64,000 nt of DNA from an uncultured Gammaproteobacteria bacterium (GTDB lineage: Bacteria; Pseudomonadota; Gammaproteobacteria; Pseudomonadales; Pseudohongiellaceae). The translations under genes were made by a program, and so were the position numbers. Under the pieces are notes generated by a model. It did not search any database, had not been told where the DNA came from, and worked only from the letters and a program-made list of their open reading frames with translations. Positions 22,518-30,401 of the stretch are shown here, piece by piece; the first letter of the stretch is position 1; every line of letters begins with the position of its first letter. Location of the stretch: positions 39,471 to 103,470 of the forward strand of contig CAJWGN010000002.1 of the NCBI GenBank assembly GCA_913031035.1, given 5' to 3'.

Positions 22518-22731
22518 AAAATTTTTCCTTTAAGAGCGACATGGCCCGATTAGAAAGTGACTGATCTTCAGTTCAGTTGAATTTGATAAATAGAAGCTTA
22601 GTCAAAACCCAGCGGTTACGGCAGTTTAAAACCGTTTTTTAACGTTAACCGAATGAAGAAACTGATAATTTCTTGCCCCATATGTTGTTAACCTCCTACC
22701 ATTGAGCTTTCACGCAACATTGGAGTCACAA

Positions 22732-23232
22732 ATGCAGAAAACAAGAATCATTGATTTGGCATGCAAATTTAGGGTTGCCTTTAAAGTTGGTTTGTTTTTT
22801 TGTTTAAGCCTTATTCTTATTGACTGCTCGAGTGAAGACATTGATTGGATAGATATCCCATTACCTGACAGTGTCTTCTACGATGAACAGGCAGAGTTTC
22901 GCAGCGATGTGATTGAAATACCGGTTTATGCCTTGAAAGACTTAGAGTACACACTCAATATGAAACAGGGCCATGCGATTACCTACAGTTGGGAGGCTGT
23001 TGGTTTGAATGATCCCGAGAAACTGCTGATAGAGTTTCATGGACATACTATTCGAGAAACAGAAGCGCCGGGGGATCTCATGTTTTATAAAGTAGGCCGC
23101 AGCGATTCTTCCAGCGGCTATCTGGTAGCGCCATTCGAAGGTATCCATGGCTGGTATTTCTCAAACGAAACCGGTGAAGACATCAATGTGATTTTGACTG
23201 TAAGTGGCTTCTATGAACTTGAAGAAAGCTAA
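22732..23232 (+). CDS. Hypothetical lipoprotein ('transmembrane anchor protein'-like)
   Basis: Signal with lipobox LILIDC; IPVYALKDLEYTLNMKQGHAITYSWEA...IEFHGHT...GYLVAPFEGIHGWYFSNETGEDINVILTVSGFY. Confidence 0.65.
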   Translation: MQKTRIIDLACKFRVAFKVGLFFCLSLILIDCSSEDIDWIDIPLPDSVFYDEQAEFRSDVIEIPVYALKDLEYTLNMKQGHAITYSWEAVGLNDPEKLLIEFHGHTIRETEAPGDLMFYKVGRSDSSSGYLVAPFEGIHGWYFSNETGEDINVILTVSGFYELEES

Positions 23233-24670
23233 GACCGCACTGTTTGTCATGCATCGCTGGCTTGGCATTGGCATGTGTCTACTTTTTGCTATGTGGTTTG
23301 CCAGCGGCATAGTGATGATGTACGTAGAATATCCTGAGCTGACCACAGCAGAAAGGCTAGATAACTTACCGACTCTAAAAACAGATCAGATCCGGCTCTC
23401 CCCTTTTGAAGCTGCCAAGTCTGTCACCGAAAGTGTTTTTAGCGGCGTTAAGCTAACCACTGTTTTGGGCCGCCCAAGCTATCAGTTCACGACACCAAGC
23501 AGTCGGGATTATTTCGTTTTTGCCGACAGCGGCGAGTTACTAACCTCAATCGGTAATAAACAAGCGTTACTCGCTGCCACGCAGTCTGGTTTTCATCATT
23601 CTGACGAGACCCCTACCCATGCAGGTTTAGTCGATCTCGATCAATGGACACTGTCAGCGGGTCTAGACAAACACCGCCCTCTGCATAAAATTGAACTCAA
23701 TAACGCCGGTCGCGGCGTACTGTATATATCCAGCAGCAGTGGTCAGGTTGTGCGCGACACCGCGCGAGGCGAGCGCTTCTGGAACTGGCTGGGTTCAACT
23801 TTGCACTGGATCTATCCGGCTGCGCTTAGGCAAAACAATTCTCTTTGGCGCGATGTAGTCGTCTACGTTTCACTGATCGGGATTGTGTCTGTGGTCAGCG
23901 GGGCAGTGATTGGTTTTATGAGACTACGTATTAGAAACCCTTACCGTGAAGGGAAAGACTGCAGCCCCTATCGCGGCTGGATGAAGTGGCATCACATTCT
24001 TGGCTTACTCACTTTAGTCTTTGTTTCCACCTTCATTTTTAGCGGCCTTATGTCAATGGGCCCGTGGGGTGTATTTAGCTCAAACGTATCACCACGCGAT
24101 CAGCTGATCCGCTATGCTGGTAATCCCGCGCTGCGTCTTTCCAACTTAACCATGCCCGCGCTAGTGGCCTCCAATGATCCTGTCAAAGAAATTCGCTGGC
24201 ATCAAATTCACTCACAGCCACACTACAGCCTGGTTCGTTCTGCATCAGATAGGGCGGTCGGAAACAATAAAGGTGATAAAGCGCAATGGCTATCGAGCAA
24301 AATTGAAAAGGCTACACCGTCACTCATACCAAGCGCATCGCTTACCAGTTTAGAGTTAATCACCGAGGAAGATGATTATTATTACTCTCGCCATAACCGT
24401 TATCGGCCCCTTCCGATGTATCGCGCTAAGTTTAATGACGCCAACGATTCGTGGTTTCACATTGATGCTGCCAACGGCGAAGTTCTAAATAGAGTTGATA
24501 ACGCCAGCAGACGAGAGCGTTGGCTATTTAACGGATTGCACAGCTTGGATTTTCAACTACTTTGGAAACACAGGCCGCTGTGGGATATTCTAGTTATTGC
24601 TCTCAGTTTAATTGGGCTTGGTTTTTCGGTTACATCAGTAGTGGTGGGGTGGCGGCGGCTTATTAGCTAG
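23213..24670 (+). CDS. PepSY-associated TM helix domain protein
   Basis: HRWLGIGMCLLFAMWFASGIVMMYVEYPEL; KWHHILGLLTLVFVSTFIFSGLMSMGPWG; C-terminal GLHSLDFQLLWKHRPLWDILVIALSLIG. Overlaps the upstream CDS end. Confidence 0.88.
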   Translation: MNLKKAKTALFVMHRWLGIGMCLLFAMWFASGIVMMYVEYPELTTAERLDNLPTLKTDQIRLSPFEAAKSVTESVFSGVKLTTVLGRPSYQFTTPSSRDYFVFADSGELLTSIGNKQALLAATQSGFHHSDETPTHAGLVDLDQWTLSAGLDKHRPLHKIELNNAGRGVLYISSSSGQVVRDTARGERFWNWLGSTLHWIYPAALRQNNSLWRDVVVYVSLIGIVSVVSGAVIGFMRLRIRNPYREGKDCSPYRGWMKWHHILGLLTLVFVSTFIFSGLMSMGPWGVFSSNVSPRDQLIRYAGNPALRLSNLTMPALVASNDPVKEIRWHQIHSQPHYSLVRSASDRAVGNNKGDKAQWLSSKIEKATPSLIPSASLTSLELITEEDDYYYSRHNRYRPLPMYRAKFNDANDSWFHIDAANGEVLNRVDNASRRERWLFNGLHSLDFQLLWKHRPLWDILVIALSLIGLGFSVTSVVVGWRRLIS

Positions 24671-24695
24671 GCAAAGCTAGTAAGCCGGGCTTAGC

Positions 24696-25883
24696 CTAAA
24701 CAATTTCATCTTTGTAAAAACCGTCGATTTCTTCATCTGAAAAACCCAAACCCAGAAGAATCTCACGGCTGTGTTCGCCAATGTCAGGCACCGGATTCAA
24801 AGTCGGCTCAAATTGATTATTGTTTCCCGGAGGTAAAAAACTTTTAACAGTACCCCCAGGAGTCTTCGTTTCAACGATTCGATTTAGGGCCTGCAACTGC
24901 GGGTGATTCCAAGCGTCCTGCATTTCATTGACGTCAGCATAGGCAATCTTGGCTCGATCGAGTTTCTGCTTTATCTCAGCAACATTAAACTGCAAAAAAA
25001 TCGATTCGATTATTTTCTTCAATACATCTCGATTGCGAGACCTCAGCTGATTGTTGGCAAAGCGTCCGTCGCAAGCCAAGGCTTCATCCCCTAGTACGAC
25101 TGAGCAAAAGTCTAACCATTCTCGCTCGTTCTGAAGACCAATCATTATTGCCTTATTATCGCCGCTGGCAAACGCGCCGTAGGGATAAATACTAGCGTGA
25201 TCGGCGCCAAATCTTTGCGGAGGCTCCGCGCCATCGTAGGCATAGTTCAACGGAAAGCCCATCCACTCAACCATTGCCTCCAACATCGAAATGTCTATTT
25301 TGCTGCCAAGACCGGTGTTCGCTCGCAGAATAAGCGCCGCCAAAATTGCCGACTGTGCCTGCATACCTGCTGCAATATCGGCTATAGAAATGCCACTCTT
25401 GACGGCAGATTCTGGCGTGCCGGTAATAGACAAAAACCCAGATTCCGCCTGCACTAAAAGATCGTACGCCTTTTTGTCTTTGTATGGCCCTTCGTCCCCG
25501 TAACCTGAGATATTGCAAAATATCAGTTTTTCAAACTGAGAGTGCAGCGCTTCATAGGACAATCCCATTCTCGATGCCGCTGAAGGCGCAAGATTTTGCA
25601 CAAGGACATCGGCTTGCCCGAGCAAGCGCTGCAAAATTGGCTTTGCCCCGGGATGCTTTAAATCAAGGGTTAAACTTTCCTTTGAACGGTTCACCCACAC
25701 AAAATGGGAGGATTGACCCTTGATGCGGCTATCATAGTGACGAGCAAAGTCGCCGCTGCCTCGGCGTTCTACTTTGATTACTTTAGCGCCGAGTTCAGCC
25801 AATTGACGCGTGCAAAGAGGCGCTGCTATTGCATGCTCAAAAGAGAGAACTGTGATGCCACTGAGAGGAGATTCGTTTTGCAT
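24696..25883 (-). CDS. CaiB/BaiF family CoA transferase
   Basis: LSGITVLSFEHAIAAPLCTRQLAELGAKVIKVERRGSGDFARHYD; FVWVNRSKESLTLDLK. Confidence 0.93.
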   Translation of the reverse strand: MQNESPLSGITVLSFEHAIAAPLCTRQLAELGAKVIKVERRGSGDFARHYDSRIKGQSSHFVWVNRSKESLTLDLKHPGAKPILQRLLGQADVLVQNLAPSAASRMGLSYEALHSQFEKLIFCNISGYGDEGPYKDKKAYDLLVQAESGFLSITGTPESAVKSGISIADIAAGMQAQSAILAALILRANTGLGSKIDISMLEAMVEWMGFPLNYAYDGAEPPQRFGADHASIYPYGAFASGDNKAIMIGLQNEREWLDFCSVVLGDEALACDGRFANNQLRSRNRDVLKKIIESIFLQFNVAEIKQKLDRAKIAYADVNEMQDAWNHPQLQALNRIVETKTPGGTVKSFLPPGNNNQFEPTLNPVPDIGEHSREILLGLGFSDEEIDGFYKDEIV

Positions 25884-26263
25884 AGCTGAGCTTTTGCTGT
25901 GGTTGAGAGAATACTGGTAAAAAACTATTGGAGCTTAACCGCAAATCTGATTTGTGAACAAGTCTCGATTAAGCAGTGCCCTAAGCTACCCCCCAAACAA
26001 GCCCGAAAAAAGCCCGAAATATCCAAAGACATAGTCAAAAGTCCTCTGTTGGCAGGGGTTTCTTATCCCCCTCCCCCAGCCGAATACTACCGTTAAATAG
26101 ACCCAAAGCAGCCCGCGCCTCTCTCCAAAATCCTTATAAGATCTTGGATATTAGCTCATATTATGTAAAAAATATCACGACCATCACAAGGCCCTTCTGC
26201 AAATAGTTTTAGGTAACTGCTTTGAAGGATTTTTTTTGAACCGAGTTAAAACGCCGTAACGTA

Positions 26264-26888
26264 GTGCGAGTTGCGCTTGTCTGCGCGGTGGTCAGCTGGG
26301 TAATTACGCAGGTAGCAGACGTTCTCGAAAGCGTTCTTCTTTTACCTGAATGGTTTACTACAGCTATTGTTGCGGCCCTCTTTTTAGGCTTTCCAGTAGC
26401 ACTTATTATCTCTTGGGCTTATGAGCTAACTCCAGAAGGAATGATACCCACAGCCGAAATAGATGCTACTGATTCGGTCATCCACAAGACTGGCAAGCGA
26501 CTAGATATTGTTACCATCGGCGCAGTGTGTGTGGCGGTTGTCCTGATGTTTTTTCGCCCCTACATTGTGCCAGAGGGGCCATCAGAAAAAACGTCGTTGC
26601 CAGAGAATAGTCGAGTTGCCGAGCTGATCGCAGAGGCAAGCTAGAACGCTTTTGGCGCCGGGGAATATTGATTCAGCTTTTATGAGACTTAAAGTCGCGG
26701 TGCAAGGAGGTGTACTAATACTCAAAAACTATACCCTCGCTTCAGAAATAGCTTTTCGTGATTTAGCGGAAGATCCTCGCCTACAAGAAGTCTTTGAAAT
26801 TGCACATTCCCAATCTAACGAAGTGCTAGCTGTGCTCTTCACTGCCGTTTGCGCCCAACCCCCGATGGAATTTTTGGCAGCCCTCTGA
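26264..26888 (+). pseudogene. Remnant of a membrane-anchored TPR/cyclase-type protein, middle apparently deleted
   Basis: N-terminal fragment (ELKRRNV)VRVAL...VADVLESVLLLPEWFTTAIVAALFLGFPVALIISWAYELTPEGMIPTAEID...HKTGKRLDIVTIG; then a fragment resembling a TPR C-terminal end (AFRDLAEDPRLQEV). Confidence 0.6.
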
Positions 26889-27106
26889 GGCTACATGCCA
26901 GCGTGCCGCCGCCGAATTTGAGCTGGCGGAAATTTAGAGTCTCAATTAAGTGTGCAAGCTAAGGCTTTCACTATGACTTTCTGAATCCAAGCTTGGAATC
27001 GCTCTTTTCTACGAGCTCGTTCTCAACCGTCATTCTTACCTTACTTATCACCGCCTATTTTTCTAAGAATGCGTTTTGAAATCGAAAGCCCAGTTTGAAA
27101 GCTCAA

Positions 27107-27271
27107 CTAAGAGCGTGTAGGAATAAACGCTCCTGCGAATCCAACGTTCGGACTGACAGAGACTATTTTCCAACCATCAAAGTTTAGCTCATCGATTTTT
27201 TCCTTGAGCTTTGTTAAATCCCGTTCCCCCGACCAAAAGCTCTCATGCGAAAGCTGAATTATCTTCTGCAT
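27107..27271 (-). CDS. Small 54-aa protein, DUF4177-like (not in ORF track)
   Basis: MQKIIQLSHESFWSGERDLTKLKEKIDELNFDGWKIVSVSPNVGFAGAFIPTRS*; 17 bp downstream of the YeeE/YedE gene, same strand. Confidence 0.6.
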   Translation of the reverse strand: MQKIIQLSHESFWSGERDLTKLKEKIDELNFDGWKIVSVSPNVGFAGAFIPTRS

Positions 27272-27288
27272 CCCATTCCCTTTAAGTC

Positions 27289-28467
27289 TTAAGCAAGACC
27301 AAAAACTGGGCGCAGTCGTGTGCCTAAAGTGCTACCTATAAACGCAGCGACGAACCAGAGCCAGCCATGCATGCTGGTAGAAGATATACCACCGAAGTAA
27401 GCACCAATGTTACAGCCGTAGGCTATACGTGCTCCATAACCAAGAAGTAGCCCGCCAATAACTGCAGCCACTAATGACCGCATAGGCAGTTTAAATGATG
27501 GCGCGAACTTTCCTGCCATACTGGCGGCAAACAGAGCCCCTAAGATAATACCAAAGTTCATTACTGAGGTGATGTTGCTGTATACGCTGGCATCGAGCGA
27601 CGCGGCCTGACCGGCCCGCTCCCAGTAAGCCCAACCGGATACATCAAGGCCGAAAACACTACCAAGCTTTGCCCCCCATAGAGCGAACCCTGAAGTCACT
27701 CCCCACGGCCTGCCAGCGAGTAAAAGTGTCGACGCATTGACCACCGCTAGGGCCAAGGCACCTGCGATAAGCGTCCAAGGACCACGCAATAACGAAAAGG
27801 CCGGTTTAGTTTCTTCAGACAAAGAGCTGTGACGATGCTTTTCATAAGCCGCTGATGCAAACCAGACCACGCTAAACATAATAAGACTTATACCAATAGC
27901 TCCTACGCCACCGTAGTTTTCTAATAAGGAAAAGGGGGCGAGGCTTGGTCCGTTTTGCCACGAGCCCCAGTGCAATGTTCCAAGCACTGAACCCACAATA
28001 AAAAATACAAGTGTGACTAACATGCGTGCATTGCCGCCACCAACGGTGAACAAGGTGCCCGACGCACAGCCACCACCCAATTGCATACCAATACCAAACA
28101 TAAAGGCGCCGCAAACAACTCCCAAACTTAAGGGATTGACGTTACCTCGCAGACTTGTTCCGGCAAACTCGCCTTGGGAGATAAGGGGGACAAAGATTAC
28201 GACCGTCACCGCCAGCATAATCATTTGCGCACGCAGGCCAGCACCGCGCCCGGTGGTAACTATATTTCGCCAAGCAGCAGTGAAACCAAAGGCGGCGTGA
28301 TAAAGAATAATACCCGCGGTCAGACCCACCACGAAAAGCGCAGCTTGGCGCCAGCCATAGTTGATTGTCAAAAAGAAAAAAAGTACTGAACTGATAATGA
28401 GAGAAAAACCAACGCCGCGACGATTTCGGATTTCAGCGAAACTAGAACTATCAGTAGCTGTGGCCAT
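27289..28467 (-). CDS. YeeE/YedE family (sulfur-compound) transporter
   Basis: Multi-TM; FMFGIGMQLGGGCASGTLFTVGGGNARML and LLLGYGARIAYGCNIGAYFGGISSTSMHGWLWFV. Confidence 0.9.
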   Translation of the reverse strand: MATATDSSSFAEIRNRRGVGFSLIISSVLFFFLTINYGWRQAALFVVGLTAGIILYHAAFGFTAAWRNIVTTGRGAGLRAQMIMLAVTVVIFVPLISQGEFAGTSLRGNVNPLSLGVVCGAFMFGIGMQLGGGCASGTLFTVGGGNARMLVTLVFFIVGSVLGTLHWGSWQNGPSLAPFSLLENYGGVGAIGISLIMFSVVWFASAAYEKHRHSSLSEETKPAFSLLRGPWTLIAGALALAVVNASTLLLAGRPWGVTSGFALWGAKLGSVFGLDVSGWAYWERAGQAASLDASVYSNITSVMNFGIILGALFAASMAGKFAPSFKLPMRSLVAAVIGGLLLGYGARIAYGCNIGAYFGGISSTSMHGWLWFVAAFIGSTLGTRLRPVFGLA

Positions 28468-28586
28468 TTATGATCTCCTTTAGAGATTCTGATTATTGTA
28501 ACTATCTAGTGTGCTGGCCAGACTAGCCGCTAAAGTATGGAAAAAGGGAGCTCGAACTACGGTACATAGTACGCCTATTTCTTTTA

Positions 28587-28980
28587 TTAAATCCAAACAT
28601 CATTTTCTGCAGTTCGCACTCCACCACCTTCATCACCGGTATTAACAACGGCACGGGGCTCTGTAAGTAGCATTTCTACCTCTAACTCGGCGTAAGGCTT
28701 GTGTTCAACACCCTCCGGTAATACCTACATTTCGCCTTTAGCTAAGTCTACGTGGCAGTCTCTAAGATCAATTCGAAGATTGCCCTGCAGAACCATAAAG
28801 GTCGCGCCCGTGTCCTGGTGACTGTGCCAGATAAAAGTCTCCTTCGATCTTAACTGTCTTAACTGTCTTAACTGTCTTAACTGTCTTAACTGTCTTAACT
28901 TGATGGTCGTTCATCTGGACAATTACTAATGGTAGCCATTGCTCCCTAAACAACCTCAGCTTAGTTTCAAAAGAGATTCC
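28587..28980 (-). pseudogene. Cupin-domain protein, frameshifted and with in-frame stop
   Basis: LRLFREQWLPLVIVQMNDHQVK(TVK)nIEGD then +1 frame FIWHSHQDTGATFMVLQGNLRIDLRDCHVDLAKGEM*VLPEGVEHKPYAELEVEMLLTEPRAVVNTGDEGGGVRTAENDVWI*. Confidence 0.82.
28850..28900. repeat. Nonanucleotide tandem repeat (TTAACTGTC)x5.7
   Basis: Five perfect copies plus 6 nt; on the minus strand encodes repeated V-K-T within the cupin pseudogene. Confidence 0.95.
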
Positions 28981-29023
28981 GTAAAAATTGATAATTCACC
29001 TACTAGAAAAGTTCCTCCAAGGG

Positions 29024-29470
29024 CTAGTCTGAACCGACCTGTCGAACCATTTCATTGGCCAGCACTGGAATACCATTGTAGGCGGTTTCAAATTCACTGG
29101 CGATTGCAAAACCAACAGCTTCGTAGAAACCAACGGCCAAATGATTCGATTTGACAACAAACAGTATTGCGAGGGAGCCAACCTGTTTAAGCAGATAATC
29201 TAACAATATCCGTCCTATTCCCTTGCCACGGCAATCTGGATGAACAAAAAACCCAGTGAGCTCGCTGCCTTTATAGGAACCGAATCCAACTATACCCTCA
29301 ATATCAAAGACAACAATATTAGAATCTTGTAGACTTTTTAGACGCTCTTTATCCAACTTCAAAGGAAGTAGTTCAAAGTCGTTATTTTCGTTTGAAAGTT
29401 CATCTTATTTCGACACACTGTAAATGTTAGAAATCGCGTCAAAATCCGTATCGTTAGACGTCCTGATCAT
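29024..29470 (-). pseudogene. GNAT acetyltransferase with in-frame TAA near the N-terminus
   Basis: MIRTSNDTDFDAISNIYSVSK*DELSNENNDFELLPLKLDKERL...FFVHPDCRGKGIGRILLDYLL in one frame; TAA at 29405-29407. A downstream 112-aa ORF (29024..29362) could be an internal-start product. Confidence 0.7.
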
Positions 29471-29753
29471 TTGGCGCCTTCTTAATTATTTTCGTGCGAA
29501 TGGCGTAGCTGGTAATGCTTAGAATCAAAGGAGTGAGCACGAAAGCTTAACTATCCTTTGGTTTTTCACATCATTTGCGGGGGACTCTCCGTTGAGCATC
29601 CTATTGTAAAGGTCGGCAAAAATGCGATCGCTCACAATCGGCATTGTCATTGATTCAAGCTCGAAGATAAGGTCTTGATAAGCAGCCGCTTCAAGAACAC
29701 AGGGATGCAAAGCGGTCCATTGGGAACTCTATCTAATTTATAGGCCAATCAAT

Positions 29754-29824
29754 ATCAACATTTAAAATGACCGCGGTGCCACCTATTATTTCGGCGATCA
29801 TAGCTAGTCATTTTAAATGTTGAT
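29754..29824. repeat. Perfect 18-bp inverted repeat, 35-bp spacer
   Basis: ATCAACATTTAAAATGAC (29754-29771) / GTCATTTTAAATGTTGAT (29807-29824). Confidence 0.92.
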
Positions 29825-29918
29825 TTTTCATTATTGCTCTGTCACGGTAAATTCACCTTTAAAGATCGAAGATACTTTTAGCAACAATGGCATTGAGCGG
29901 CTTCATTACCAGCGCCTG

Positions 29919-29948
29919 ATGGCTATGGCTATGGCTATGGCTATGGCA
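29919..29948. repeat. Hexanucleotide tandem repeat (ATGGCT)x5
   Basis: atggct x4 plus atggca, read directly. Confidence 0.92.
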
Positions 29949-30214
29949 GGATAAGTAGAGAAAAACAATTTACGAAAAACTCGACATGAAACCGAACATT
30001 CCTTTGCGGTTCCACTACGTGAACAATAGTAGGCTTGACCACATCGAATTTTTCACAAGATAAAGGTAACTCTTCAAATTCTGGCTCTAGAATTCTATAA
30101 GTTAGATTGCCGCCGGTTAGCTTAAGTTTATCTCAGGTTCCTTCCTTAGTCTGATGTGCTTTCAGCATACCAGCGGGAACTGTCTCCCCGGTGAACTCAG
30201 GCACTTTTTATAAG
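29941..30214 (-). pseudogene. DUF1971/YeaR-like domain remnant
   Basis: VPEFTGETVPAGMLKAHQTKEGT*DKLKLTGGNLTYRILEPEFEELPLSCEKFDVVKPTIVHVVEPQRNVRFHVEFFVN; TGA where the family typically has Trp (GxWGK). Confidence 0.75.
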
Positions 30215-30346
30215 ACTGGACAGACGAATGAATTTCTTTCACAAGCTATCTCACTCCCTATAAAAAGTTATTTTATTCCTATTGTTTTGTGAAGAGTTAA
30301 GAAGTGGGTTAGCCCTGATATGTATTCGCTGATGCTTCGCAGCTCA

Positions 30347-30365
30347 GGCGCTCAATTTGAGCGCC
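30347..30365. terminator. Compact perfect hairpin downstream of the penicillin acylase gene
   Basis: GGCGCTCAA-T-TTGAGCGCC. Confidence 0.45.
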
Positions 30366-30401
30366 ATGTTAAAATCATTTCTGTTTGCTTACCTTGAAGA
30401 A

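Noticed and set aside
6831-30214. Stop-codon recoding to explain in-frame TAA/TAG/TGA in several genes
   Set aside because: All three stop codons are affected, frameshifts accompany several of them, and intact genes here terminate normally with all three. Ordinary gene decay fits better.
28500-30400. Integron cassette array (small accessory genes on one strand with inverted repeats)
   Set aside because: No integrase, and the inverted repeats (29754-29824, 30347-30365) do not fit RYYYAAC/GTTRRRY attC core sites.
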